A stretch of 64,000 bases of DNA from Streptomyces sp. P3. GTDB taxonomy: Bacteria; Actinomycetota; Actinomycetes; Streptomycetales; Streptomycetaceae. The stretch lies in assembly GCA_016893485.2 (NCBI GenBank), contig JAFEKX020000001.1, positions 6,589,501 to 6,653,500 on the forward strand, given 5' to 3'. The notes beneath the pieces are model-generated. The model saw only the letters and a program-made list of their open reading frames with translations. It did no database searches and was not told the origin of the DNA. Both the position numbers and the translations under genes were made by a program. Positions 51,943-61,584 of the stretch are shown here, piece by piece; within the stretch, counting starts at the first letter, position 1, and every line of letters starts with the position of its first letter.

Positions 51943-52585
51943 GCGGGGCGCGGGGCCGGTTCTGACCAGTCGGTAAACCTCGTGACCGGTGATGCCGGAG
52001 TGAAAGATTCGCCGACGGAGTGTCACTGCGGCCGCGCTTTACCAAAACTTGGTAAACGCGGCCGCTGTTACTTGAGTAAGTCGAGGCTGTTGCTCTGCCG
52101 GATTCCGTCCGGGTATCAACTGATTTGCCCTGGCCCACGATGGCACCCAGCGTCGTCGACCGATACCGGCGGGTCGTTGTTCGGTTATCCGGCCGTTACT
52201 ACCCAGTAACGAAGCCCCTTGTGCGGGCGGCGAGAATGCACCACGATCGGCCACGCTCGGTCCATCGCCGTACCCCGACAGCCGGTCGGGCGGACGGATT
52301 TTTCTGGGTCCCCACCGAGTAGAGCCGGAAACACTGGAGTCGGCTCTTGGGCAGGGGGTCTTCGCCGTACGGCGGAGCCTGTCCAGCAAGGTTGTGCGTG
52401 ATGTGCGTCAGGCGCGACCAGTGGTTGTCGCTCGGGGTGATCGCCGGTGATCGGTGCGCGGTTCGCGCCTCCGAGGACGGGCGCTCCCCTTCCCGAGGAC
52501 GTAGCACTTCTCCCATCCCTGCCCGGCTGAGCCGCCAACTGGGGGCAGTCAGGGCCAGGAGATGTACGTCCGAGAAGGAGGAAAT
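51943..52585. other. Long non-coding leader of the DUF6230 unit
   Basis: 643 bases with no gene on either strand. It has normal base composition and contains three ordered elements: a 38-base near-perfect palindrome (52028-52065), a GTTACT/AGTAAC inverted repeat (52193-52208), and ribosome site GAAGGAGGA at 52574-52582. This is far longer than other gaps in the window, so it probably carries regulation. Confidence 0.7.
52028..52065. repeat. Near-perfect 38-base palindrome
   Basis: Arms of 17-18 bases (GCGGCCGCGCTTTACCAA and TTGGTAAACGCGGCCGC) with one unpaired base meet around AAC. The arms end in NotI-type GCGGCCGC sequences. It could be a dimeric regulator site, a hairpin terminator of the thioredoxin gene (86 bases upstream), or a structured RNA. 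The inner TTTACCAA/TTGGTAAA half-sites look like a classical operator. Confidence 0.7.
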
Positions 52586-53221
52586 ATGGAGTCCCAGGTG
52601 CGTGGCGGGACCAGATGGAAGCGCTTCGCTGTGGTCATGGTGCCCAGCGTCGCCGCTACGGCGTGTATAGGTGTGGCCCTCGCGCAGGGTGCTCTCGCCG
52701 CGTCGTTCAGCGTTTCCGGCCAGTCGTTCAAGGTGACGGCCGACCAGCTCGACGGCACGGGCTTCACCCAGTACGGAGCCCTGGACTCGGGCTACAACCT
52801 GGACGGCAGCAAGACGGCTCACCCCGTCGCCGTCTCGGCGTTCAAGTCCGCGTCGATCACCAACATGTGCCAGTCGGTGGTCACCCCGAACATCCCGATC
52901 TTCGGATCGGTCAGCCTCGTGCTGAAGGCGGGCGGCAGCGGTACGCCGGTCCAGGCCGAGAACCTGTACATCGACGTCGAGGACCTCAGCGCCGACGCTG
53001 TGTTCCACAACATCGACATCGGTGTGGCGGCGGGCAACGCCACCAAGGGTCCGGGCATGAAGGGCGGCAGCGAGGCTGCCAACCCGTACGGATTCGCGCA
53101 GCAGGCCGAGTCGGCCACGCTGTCCAACGTGAAGCAGACGGCGTGGGCCACCACTGCCGGAACCTTCAAGCTCAGCGGGCTGAAGATGTCGGTCTCGACG
53201 GGTACGCACGAGTGCTACTAG
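52586..53221 (+). CDS. DUF6230-family secreted or membrane-anchored protein
   Basis: 211 residues, intact. An N-terminal membrane helix (RFAVVMVPSVAATACIGVALAQGALA) is followed by an extracytoplasmic beta-rich domain with SFSVSGQSFKVTADQLDGTGFTQYG and AENLYIDVEDLSADAVFHN. Streptomycetes carry several such proteins, once labelled cholesterol esterase, for which there is no motif support. ATG 52586 follows GAAGGAGGA 3 bases upstream. Two Cys (residue around 103 in ITNMCQ, and near the C terminus in THECY) may form a disulfide. Followed by DUF6114. Confidence 0.85.
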   Translation: MESQVRGGTRWKRFAVVMVPSVAATACIGVALAQGALAASFSVSGQSFKVTADQLDGTGFTQYGALDSGYNLDGSKTAHPVAVSAFKSASITNMCQSVVTPNIPIFGSVSLVLKAGGSGTPVQAENLYIDVEDLSADAVFHNIDIGVAAGNATKGPGMKGGSEAANPYGFAQQAESATLSNVKQTAWATTAGTFKLSGLKMSVSTGTHECY

Positions 53222-53340
53222 GCACTTGACGGCGGGCGGGGGAGCCGGTGGCGCCCCCGCCCGTCCACCTTCCAGCCGCGCCTTCACGCGAGGTGCACCT
53301 CTCCACCACAGCAACGCCGTACCAGGGAGCTGTTTTCGTC

Positions 53341-53955
53341 ATGAGCGCCGAGACTCCTGCCGCACCCGGCCAGTTCACCCGCCGGAGGCTGCAGTTCCGC
53401 GCCTGGCGTGGCGCGAGGCCGTTCTGGGCCGGCCTGTTCGTCATGCTCGGCGGACTCCCGATCGCCTACTTCCCGTACGCGCATCTCCAGATCGGGCACC
53501 TGACGCTGGCGATGGCCACCACCGCGGGCGCCGGGTCCCTGATCATCGGTGTGCTGCTCGTCGTCCTGGGCTTCAGCCTCTGGTTCCAGAAGCACGTGCG
53601 CACCTTCGCGGGTGTCGCGGCGATCCTGCTGGCGCTGGTGTCCATCCCCGTGTCCAACCTCGGCGGCTTCCTGATCGGCTTCCTCCTCGCCATGGTCGGC
53701 GGGGCGCTGGCCGTGTCCTGGGCGCCGGGCGCACCGCCGGAGCCGCAGGCGGTCCAGGAGGACACCCAGGGAGAGGGCGGCGCCCCCGCCGGGGCCGCGC
53801 CGTACGAGGCGGCGCCGCACGAGTCCGCGTCGTACTACGCCGCGCCTCAGGAGCCCGCGCCGTACGAGTCAGCCGACGGTACGGACGAGCCGAACGATCT
53901 GTCAGGAACGAGCCCGGTGAACAACGGGGCGAACGGGAGGCACAGTGCCGGCTGA
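53341..53955 (+). CDS. DUF6114-family membrane protein
   Basis: 204 residues, intact. Four hydrophobic helices (around residues 31-47, 51-72, 76-92 and 96-122) include RPFWAGLFVMLGGLPIAYFPYA, diagnostic for DUF6114. A Pro, Glu and Ala-rich acidic C-terminal tail of 80 residues with three APYE repeats follows, likely cytoplasmic. ATG 53341. Overlaps the third gene by 11 bases, so tightly coupled. Function is unknown; it always seems to accompany DUF6230 proteins, from memory of Streptomyces genomes. Confidence 0.83.
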   Translation: MSAETPAAPGQFTRRRLQFRAWRGARPFWAGLFVMLGGLPIAYFPYAHLQIGHLTLAMATTAGAGSLIIGVLLVVLGFSLWFQKHVRTFAGVAAILLALVSIPVSNLGGFLIGFLLAMVGGALAVSWAPGAPPEPQAVQEDTQGEGGAPAGAAPYEAAPHESASYYAAPQEPAPYESADGTDEPNDLSGTSPVNNGANGRHSAG

Positions 53956-55294
53956 CGAGGTGACCCACGGGACTGATGTGGACGAGTCCCGTGTGAGAAC
54001 CGGGCCGCGGCATGCGGCACCCAAGAAGCCGCTGTTCACCAGGCTCCACATGCCCGCCGGCAAGGCGATAGCCACGGTGGCGATGCCGACCGCCGTCATC
54101 ATGGGGATGGGCTTCACGTCCTCCCTGGCGCTGGCCGACAACGGATCGACGCCCTCGCCGTCGTCGAAGAGCCTGACGGCCGACGAGTACAAGGACTGCG
54201 TCGCGGCCCTCGCCAAGTCGACGGCGAGCGCCACTCCCTCGGCGACGCCGTCCACCAGCGCGAGCGAGTCCGCCGACTCCTCCAAGGACGACGCGACGCC
54301 CTCGCCCTCGGCGACGGACGGGTCGAAGTCGGACGACTCCGGCTCGGGCAAGACCTCTTCGTCGGATTCAGGTTCCGACGACAAGGCCGCCACGCCCACG
54401 CCGTCCGCCTCCGCGAGCAAGTCCGCGGAGACGAGCGGTTCGTCCGGCAGCACCGCCACCGCGACGCCTTCGGCGACCGCGAGCAGCGGCGGCCTGCTGG
54501 ACAGCATCGGCGACGCCATCACCGGGATACTCACCGGCGGTTCGTCGAAGTCCGGCAGCACGGCGAGCGCCACCCCGACGCCGACCGCGTCCGCCTCGGC
54601 GAGCGCCGGCAAGGACACGTCCTCGGACGGTTCCTCCAGCGCGTCCGACACCGTCAAGGACACGACGAAGAAGGTCACCGACACGGTCGACGACACCGTG
54701 AAGGACACGACCGACACGGCGTCCAAGGCGGCCGGAAACACGAAGAAGGCGGCCGAGGACGCGGCCACCACCACCGCCACGGCCACTCCGAGCCCGTCCG
54801 CGAGCGCGAGCACCGACACCTCGGACTGCCCGGTCGCCACGGACGACACCAGCGGCGTCGACAACAAGGTGCTGCTGCCGGACGATCCCTGGTACCTGAA
54901 CGCGAGTTCGCTGCTCCTCAAGGGCGCCGACTACCAGGGCGTCGTCGAGGTGAAGACGGCCAACGGCACGGTCAAGAAGGTTCTGAAGTACGTCATCTCC
55001 GGCGGCACCGACATCGGCGACCTGCACCAGACGGTCGACGACAAGCAGTCCGGCAAGACGTACCACGTGCAGGCGGCCTCCGGCTCGACCTCCACGATCC
55101 GCGACGGTGACACCGTGATGTACACGGAGTCCATCTCGGGCAACCTGTTCGGACTGATCCCGATCACGTTCGACCCGGACAACCCGCCGCCGCTGAACAT
55201 CCCGCTGATCTACTTCACCCACGTGAAGGTGGTCCAGGCAGGCCAGTTCGGCGGCACGCTGACCGTCCCCGGCCTGCGCAGCTACCAGAACTGA
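53945..55294 (+). CDS. Large exported Ser/Thr-rich protein, third gene of the DUF6230 unit
   Basis: 449 residues, intact. A single N-terminal membrane helix (GKAIATVAMPTAVIMGMGFT) is followed by 250 residues of low complexity in Ser, Thr, Ala, Asp and Lys (for example TPSATPSTSASESADSSKDD), and then a folded C-terminal domain from about residue 295 (DTSGVDNKVLLPDDPWYLNASSLLLKGADYQG) ending GGTLTVPGLRSYQN. The low-complexity arm could span the wall. GTG 53945. No known domain in the folded part; it contains single Cys at CPVATDD. May be a cell-envelope surface protein. Confidence 0.8.
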   Translation: MPADEVTHGTDVDESRVRTGPRHAAPKKPLFTRLHMPAGKAIATVAMPTAVIMGMGFTSSLALADNGSTPSPSSKSLTADEYKDCVAALAKSTASATPSATPSTSASESADSSKDDATPSPSATDGSKSDDSGSGKTSSSDSGSDDKAATPTPSASASKSAETSGSSGSTATATPSATASSGGLLDSIGDAITGILTGGSSKSGSTASATPTPTASASASAGKDTSSDGSSSASDTVKDTTKKVTDTVDDTVKDTTDTASKAAGNTKKAAEDAATTTATATPSPSASASTDTSDCPVATDDTSGVDNKVLLPDDPWYLNASSLLLKGADYQGVVEVKTANGTVKKVLKYVISGGTDIGDLHQTVDDKQSGKTYHVQAASGSTSTIRDGDTVMYTESISGNLFGLIPITFDPDNPPPLNIPLIYFTHVKVVQAGQFGGTLTVPGLRSYQN

Positions 55295-55331
55295 GTCCAC
55301 CCACAAGCCCGTCCGGGAGCCGCGCACGAAC

Positions 55332-55363
55332 TGAGGGCGCCCCTTCTCCAGGGGGCGCCCTCA
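55332..55363. terminator. Bidirectional terminator
   Basis: Arms TGAGGGCGCCCC and GGGGCGCCCTCA flank a 7-8-base loop between the convergent DUF6230 unit and the pyruvate kinase gene. The stem pairs along 12 bases. Confidence 0.85.
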
Positions 55364-55391
55364 GCGCCGTACAAGAACCTTCAGCGGTGCG

Positions 55392-56820
55392 TCAGTTGCG
55401 CTCGCCGCCGCCGAGGTGGTGGACGCGGAGCATGTTGGTGGTGCCGGGGACGCCGGGGGCGAACCGGCCGTGATGATGAGGGTGTCGCCCGGGTTGAAGC
55501 GGTTGATCTTGGCGATCTCCGCGTCGACCATGTCGACCATCTCGTCCGTGCTGTTGACGAACGGCACGACGTGCGACTCGACGCCCCAGCTGAGCGTCAG
55601 CTGGTTGCGGGCGCCCTCGTCCATCGTGAAGGCGACGATCGGCTGCGAGGCGCGATAGCGGGACAGCCGGCGGGCGGTGTCACCGGACTGCGTGAAGGCC
55701 ACCAGGGCCCGGGCGCCGAGGAAGTCGGCGATCTCGCACGCGGCACGCGCGATCGAACCGCCCTGCGTACGCGGCTTCTTGCCCGGCACCAGCGGCTGCA
55801 GGCCCTGCTGAGCAGCTCCTGCTCGGCGGCGACGACGATCTTCGACATCGTCTTGACCGTCTCGATCGGATACGCGCCCACGCTCGACTCCGCGGACAGC
55901 ATGACCGCGTCCGCGCCGTCCAGGATCGCGTTGGCCACGTCGGAGGCCTCGGCGCGCGTGGGGCGGGAGTTGGTGATCATCGACTCCATCATCTGGGTCG
56001 CCACGATCACCGGCTTGGCGTTACGACGGCACAGCTCCACCAGGCGCTTCTGCACCATCGGGACCTTCTCCAGCGGGTACTCCACGGCGAGGTCGCCGCG
56101 GGCCACCATCACCGCGTCGAAGGCCGCGACCACGGCCTCCATGTTGGCGACCGCCTGCGGCTTCTCCACCTTGGCGATGACGGGGACCCGGCGGCCCTCC
56201 TCGTCCATCACCTTGTGGACGTCGTTCACGTCGTGGGCGTCGCGCACGAAGGACAGGGCGACCATGTCGCAGCCCATCCGCAGGGCGAAGCGCAGGTCCT
56301 CGACGTCCTTGTCGGACAGCGCGGGCACGTTGACGGCCGCGCCGGGCAGGTTGATGCCCTTGTGGTCGGAGATGACACCGCCCTCGATGACGATCGTCCG
56401 GACCCGCGGGCCCTCGACGTCGAGGACCTTCAGCTCGACGTTGCCGTCGTTGATGAGGATCTGGTCCCCGCGCGAGACGTCACCGGGCAGGCCCTTGTAC
56501 GTCGTACCGCAGATGGTCTTGTCGCCCGGGACGTCCTCGGTGGTGATGGTGAACTCGTCACCGCGCACCAGCTCGACGGGACCCTCGGCGAAGGTCTCCA
56601 GGCGGATCTTCGGGCCCTGCAGGTCGGCGAGGACGCCGATGGCACGGCCGGTCTCCTTGGCCGCGGCACGGACGCGGTCGTACCGGCCCTGGTGCTCGGC
56701 GTGGGTACCGTGGCTGAAATTGAAGCGGGCCACATTCATGCCGGCCTCGATCAGCGACACCAACTGCTCGTGGGAGTCGACCGCGGGGCCGAGAGTACAG
56801 ACGATTTTCGAACGGCGCAT
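55392..56820 (-). CDS. pyk: Pyruvate kinase, two apparent frameshifts
   Basis: Converts phosphoenolpyruvate and ADP to pyruvate and ATP. MNVARFNFSHG (PEP/K region), VIAKVEKPQAV with the catalytic Lys, MVARGDLAVE, and ATQMMESM are visible. The C-terminal domain with FTQSGDTARRLSRYRASQPIVAFT is complete. One base is missing near 55807 (LLSR-GLQPLV) and another near 55452 (GSPPGVPGT). ATG 56820. About 477 residues. Followed 73 bases upstream by ackA and pta on the same strand, so glycolytic and overflow steps are neighbours. Confidence 0.95.
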
Positions 56821-56893
56821 GGGACGATCCTATCGGTTTGTTTCGCCGCGGAATATTCCGTCTGGCGGAAGATACAAATGGGCGGGCAGGCGC

Positions 56894-58105
56894 TCAGGCG
56901 TTGGAATTTCCGACCAGTGCATAGGTCTGTGTCGCGATCTCCAATTCCTCGTCCGTGGGCACCACCGCGACCGCGACCCGCGCGGACGCGGGCGAGATCA
57001 GCCGCGGTTCGTCGCTCCGTACGGCGTTCAGCGCCCCGTCGACCCCGAGCCCCAGCAGCTCCAGGCCGGTGACGGCAGCTTCCCGCACGGCACTCGCGTT
57101 CTCCCCGACTCCCGCTGTGAAGGCGACCGCGTCCACCCGGCCGAGTACCGCGCAGTAGGCACCGATGTACTTCTTCAATCGGTGAATGTAGATGTCGAAG
57201 GCGAGTTCCGCCTGTTCGTCGCCCTCGTCGATCCGGCGCCGGATCTCCCGCATGTCGTTGTCCCCGCACAGCCCGATCAGACCGCTCTTCTTGTTGAGAA
57301 GAGTGTCGATCTCATCGGTGGACATTTCGCCAACACGCATCAAATGGAAGATGACGGCCGGATCCAGGTCTCCCGACCGGGTCCCCATCACCAGTCCCTC
57401 CAACGGCGTCAGCCCCATGGAGGTGTCCACACACCGGCCGCCGCGCACCGCGGAGGCGGACGCCCCGTTCCCGAGGTGCAGCACGATCACGTTGACGTCC
57501 TCGGGCGCCTTCCCCAGCAGCTTCGCCGTCGCCCGCGACACATACGCGTGCGAGGTCCCGTGGAAGCCGTACCGCCGGATCCGGTACGCGTCGGCGGTCG
57601 CCACGTCGATCGCGTACCGCGCGGCCGACTCCGGCATCGTCGTGTGGAACGCCGTGTCGAAGACCGCCACCTGCGGCAGATCGGGCCGCAGCGCCATCGC
57701 GGTACGGATCCCGACGAGGTTCGCCGGGTTGTGCAACGGCGCGACGGGGATGAGCCGTTCGATCTCCGCGAGCACGGCGTCGTCGATCACAGTCGGCGCG
57801 GTGAAGGTCTTCCCGCCGTGCACCACCCGGTGCCCGATGGCCGCCAACTCCGGCGAGTCCAGGCCGAGTCCGTCCCTGGTCAGTTCTTCCGCCACGGCCT
57901 TGAGCGCGGCCTCGTGATCAGGGATCGGCCCGGTCCACTCACGGACGGCGTCCGTGTCGACGTGGGTGTGCTTGAAGCGGGAGGTCTCCTCGCCGATCCG
58001 CTCGACGAGTCCGACCGCGAGGCGGGTGCCGGCCGCCATGTCGAGCAGCTGGTACTTCACCGACGAGGAGCCGGAGTTGAGGACGAGGACACGGGTCGCG
58101 GTCAC
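56894..58105 (-). CDS. ackA: Acetate kinase
   Basis: Acetyl phosphate + ADP to acetate + ATP. Intact, about 403 residues from GTG 58105 (VTATRVLVLNSGSSSVKYQLL). The acetokinase signatures are VLVLNSGSSSVKY and GFHGTSHAYV, and the nucleotide pocket HLGNGASAS and FTAGVGENA are as expected. The start overlaps the stop of pta by 4 bases, so pta and ackA are co-translated. Confidence 0.97.
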   Translation of the reverse strand: MTATRVLVLNSGSSSVKYQLLDMAAGTRLAVGLVERIGEETSRFKHTHVDTDAVREWTGPIPDHEAALKAVAEELTRDGLGLDSPELAAIGHRVVHGGKTFTAPTVIDDAVLAEIERLIPVAPLHNPANLVGIRTAMALRPDLPQVAVFDTAFHTTMPESAARYAIDVATADAYRIRRYGFHGTSHAYVSRATAKLLGKAPEDVNVIVLHLGNGASASAVRGGRCVDTSMGLTPLEGLVMGTRSGDLDPAVIFHLMRVGEMSTDEIDTLLNKKSGLIGLCGDNDMREIRRRIDEGDEQAELAFDIYIHRLKKYIGAYCAVLGRVDAVAFTAGVGENASAVREAAVTGLELLGLGVDGALNAVRSDEPRLISPASARVAVAVVPTDEELEIATQTYALVGNSNA

Positions 58106-60189
58106 TGCTGGGAAGCCTTCTCGTTCGGGGTCTGTGCCTGGATCGCCGTGATGGCGACGGTGTTGACGATGTCCGAGACGAGGGCGCCCCGGGACAGGTC
58201 GTTGACCGGCTTGCGCAGCCCCTGGAGCACCGGCCCGACCGCGATCGCGCCGGCCGAACGCTGCACGGCCTTGTAGGTGTTGTTGCCGGTGTTCAGGTCG
58301 GGGAAGATCAACACGCTTGCCTGGCCCGCGACTTCGGACTCGGGCAGCTTGGTGGCGGCGACGCTGGGCTCGACGGCGGCGTCGTACTGGATGGGTCCCT
58401 CGATCCGCAGGTCGGGCCGCCGCAGCCGGACCAGTTCGGTCGCCTCGCGGACCTTGTCGACGTCGATGCCCGAGCCGGACGTACCGGTCGAGTACGACAG
58501 CATCGCGATCCGCGCGGCGACCCCGAACTGCTCGGCGGTGGCGGCCGATTGGATGGCGATGTCGGCCAACTGCTCCGCGTTCGGGTCGGGGTTGACGGCG
58601 CAGTCGCCGTAGACGAGGACCTTGTCGGCGAGGCACATGAAGAAGACGGACGAGACGATGTCGGCGTCCGGCTTGGTCTTGATGATCTCGAAGGCGGGGC
58701 GGATGGTCGCGGCCGTGGAGTGGACGGCGCCGGAGACCATGCCGTCGGCGAGGCCCTCCTGGACCATCAGGGTGCCGAAGTAGTTCACGTCGGCGACGAC
58801 GTCGTAGGCCAGCTCGACGGTCACGCCCTTGTGGGCGCGGAGTTCGGCGTACTTCTCGGCGAAGCGGTCGCGGAGCTGGGAGGTGTGCGGGTCGATCAGC
58901 TGGGCCGCGGTGAGGTCGATGCCGAGATCGGCGGCCCGCTTGCGGATCTGGTCCTCGGCGCCGAGGAGCGTCAACTCGCAGACACCGCGCCGCAGAAGGA
59001 CCTCGGCGGCGTGCAGAACACGGGGCTCGGTGCCCTCGGGGAGGACGATGCGGCGCTTGTCGGAGCGGGCCTGCTCCAGGAGCGTGTGCTCGAACATCAT
59101 CGGGGTGAGCCGGTCGCTGCTCGGCGCCGAGACGCGCCTCAGCAGGTCGCCCGTGTCGACGTACCGCTCGAAGAGGCCGAGTGCGGTCTCCGCCTTGCGC
59201 GGGGTGGCCGCGTTCAACTTCCCCTCCAGGGAGAAGAGTTCGGCGGCGGTGGGGAAGGAGGTGCCGGCCACCGAGATCACCGGGGTGCCCGGCGCGAGAC
59301 GGGCGGCCAGGGTGAGGACGCCGTCGGAGGGCCGCTCGTTCAGGGTGAGCAGCACACCGGCTATCGGCGGGGTGCCGGCGCTGTGCGCGGCCAGCGCGCC
59401 GATGACGAGGTCGGCGCGGTCGCCGGGGTGACGACGAGACAGCCCGGGGTCAGCGCGTTCAGGAAGTTCGGGAGCATCGCCCCGCCGAAGACGAAGTCGA
59501 GCGCGTCGCGGGCGAGCCCCGAGTCGTCGCCGAGGAGGACCTTGCCGCCGAGGGCGTGGGTGATCTGGGCGACGGTCGGCGCGGACAGGACGGGCTCGTC
59601 CGGTACGACGTAGCAGGGGACCGGCAGCCGGGTGTCCAGCCGGTCGGCGATCGCGTCGCGGTCCTCGGGGCGACCCGGTTGGTGACCATGGCGAGGACGT
59701 CGCAGCCGAGGCCGTCGTAGGCGCGATACGCGTTGCGCGTCTCGGCGAGCACGGACTCGGCGGTCTGCTTGCGGCCGCCGACGACGGGGATCACCGAGGC
59801 GCCGAACTCGTTCGCGAGGCGGGCGTTGAGGGACAGCTCGTCCGGGAACTGGGTGTCCGCGTAGTCGGTGCCGAGGACGAGGACGACGTCGTAGTCACGG
59901 GCGACGAGATGGAAGCGGTCGACGAGTGTGGACACCAGCTCGTCGGTGCCCTGCTCGGCCTGGAGGGCGGAGGCCTCGTGGTAGTCCATGCCGTAGACGG
60001 TCGCCGGGTCCTGGGACAGCCGGTAGCGCGCACGCAACAGCTCGAACAGACGATCGGGACCGTCGTGGACGAGGGGGCGGAACACCCCACCCGGTCGACC
60101 TGCCGGGTCAGGAGTTCCATGACTCCCAGCTCGACGACCTGACGGCCGTCGCCGCGGTCGATCCCGGTCACGTACACGCTGCGCGTCAC
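58102..60189 (-). CDS. pta: Phosphate acetyltransferase, long form with N-terminal DRTGG/AAA-like domain, three apparent frameshifts
   Basis: Acetyl-CoA + Pi to acetyl phosphate. About 697 residues: an N-terminal P-loop-like domain (MTRSVYVTGIDRGDGRQVVELGVMELL), a DRTGG-type middle, and the catalytic PTA domain from about residue 370 (IVLPEGTEPRVLHAAEVLLRRG, YDVVADVNYFGTLMVQEGLADGMVSGAVHSTAATIRP). The ATP-binding loop, which in paralogues reads GLDTGCGKT-like, here reads GIDRGDGRQ, so ATP binding by the N-terminal domain is doubtful. Missing bases near 60085, 59670 and 59430. GTG 60189. Confidence 0.93.
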
Positions 60190-60284
60190 GGGTGCGTTCT
60201 CCCTCTGGATGGTCGTGTTCCGGCCGCCGTGTTCCTGCCCCGGACGGCCATAAAAATCGCCCACCAAGGGTGAGCAGAACCATC

Positions 60285-60313
60285 TTGACAATACCTCCGG
60301 GGGTGGATAAGGC
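60285..60313 (+). promoter_or_regulatory. Candidate promoter of pfkA
   Basis: A consensus -35 TTGACA (60285-60290), 17-base spacer and TAAGGC (60308-60313) lie about 164 bases upstream of pfkA. The -35 is perfect but the -10 is only partial, so this is a fair candidate. Confidence 0.4.
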
Positions 60314-60476
60314 GCCCGTCAGCTGGGGAGGCGTACGGGAGCCGCGGGGGCGCGGAACACGGCATACCGGACCGAACCGGCACCCCCGCGAGGGGACGGA
60401 ATCGGCAACCCTGTGGAGGACGTGAAAGAATCACCGTGGCTCACCGGTCTCAACAGCGAGCAGGAGACACAGCACG

Positions 60477-61502
60477 ATGCGCATCGGAGTGCTCACCGCA
60501 GGCGGCGACTGCCCCGGCCTGAACGCCGTGATCCGATCGGTCGTGCACCGCGCGGTCGACAACTACGGCGACGAGGTCATCGGCTTCGAGGACGGCTACG
60601 CCGGACTGCTCGAAGGCCACTACCGCACCCTCGACCTCGACGCGGTCAGCGGCATCCTCGCCCGCGGCGGCACGATCCTGGGCTCGTCCCGACTGGAACG
60701 GGACCGGCTGCGCGAGGCCTGCGAGAACGCGCTGGACATCGCGCGCGACTTCGGGATCGACGCCCTGATCCCGATCGGCGGCGAGGGCACGCTGACGGCG
60801 GCGCGCATGCTGTCCGACGCCGGCCTGCCGGTCGTAGGGGTCCCGAAGACCATCGACAACGACATCTCGTCGACGGACCGCACGTTCGGCTTCGACACGG
60901 CGGTCGGGGTCGCGACCGAGGCGATGGACCGCCTGAAGACCACGGCGGAGTCCCACCAGCGGGTCATGGTCGTCGAGGTCATGGGCCGGCACGCGGGGTG
61001 GATCGCGCTGGAGTCCGGGATGGCGGCGGGCGCGCACGGCATCTGCCTGCCCGAGCGGCCCTTCGACCCGGCCGACCTGGTCAAGATGGTCGAGGAGCGC
61101 TTCGCCCGCGGCAAGAAGTTCGCCGTCGTGTGCGTGGCCGAGGGCGCGCACCCCGCCGAGGGCTCCATGGACTACAACAAGGGCGCGATCGACCAGTTCG
61201 GCCACGAGCGCTTCCAGGGCATCGGCACGGCGCTGGCCTACGAACTCGAGCGCCGCCTCGGCAAGGAGGCCAAGCCGGTCATCCTCGGCCACATCCAGCG
61301 CGGCGGCGTACCGACCGCGTACGACCGGGTGCTGGCGACCCGCTTCGGCTGGCACGCGGTCGAGGCCGCGCACCAGGGGCAGTTCGGCCGGATGACCGCG
61401 CTGCGCGGGACGGACGTGGTGATGGTGCCGCTCGCGGAGGCGGTCACCGAGCTGAAGACGGTGCCGAAGGACCGGATGGACGAGGCGGAGTCGGTCTTCT
61501 AG
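60477..61502 (+). CDS. pfkA: 6-phosphofructokinase, ATP-type with Lys124
   Basis: Phosphorylates fructose 6-phosphate; 341 residues, intact. TAGGDCPGLNAVIR at the start, GGEGT with Gly104 at the nucleotide site and PKTIDND with Lys124 (numbering from ATG 60477). Pyrophosphate-dependent enzymes have Asp104 and Lys124, ordinary ATP enzymes Gly104 and Gly124, so this one is the actinomycete type with Gly104/Lys124, which is ATP-dependent by published work on Streptomyces/Amycolatopsis. C-terminal ILGHIQRGG is the family signature. Divergent from pta. Confidence 0.95.
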   Translation: MRIGVLTAGGDCPGLNAVIRSVVHRAVDNYGDEVIGFEDGYAGLLEGHYRTLDLDAVSGILARGGTILGSSRLERDRLREACENALDIARDFGIDALIPIGGEGTLTAARMLSDAGLPVVGVPKTIDNDISSTDRTFGFDTAVGVATEAMDRLKTTAESHQRVMVVEVMGRHAGWIALESGMAAGAHGICLPERPFDPADLVKMVEERFARGKKFAVVCVAEGAHPAEGSMDYNKGAIDQFGHERFQGIGTALAYELERRLGKEAKPVILGHIQRGGVPTAYDRVLATRFGWHAVEAAHQGQFGRMTALRGTDVVMVPLAEAVTELKTVPKDRMDEAESVF

Positions 61503-61549
61503 CAGGGTGTTCATGGGTCCCGGCGTTCAAGAGGGCACTCAGTAGGAAA

Positions 61550-61582
61550 CTTAATGGGGCACTTATGGGGCACTTATGGGGC
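61550..61582. repeat. Short direct repeat between pfkA and the HTH gene
   Basis: Three near-copies of CTTATGGGGCA in head-to-tail order (first one CTTAATGGGGCA). It separates the converging pfkA and helix-turn-helix genes and has AT content higher than its surroundings. Too short to assign a function. Confidence 0.5.
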
Positions 61583-61584
61583 GC

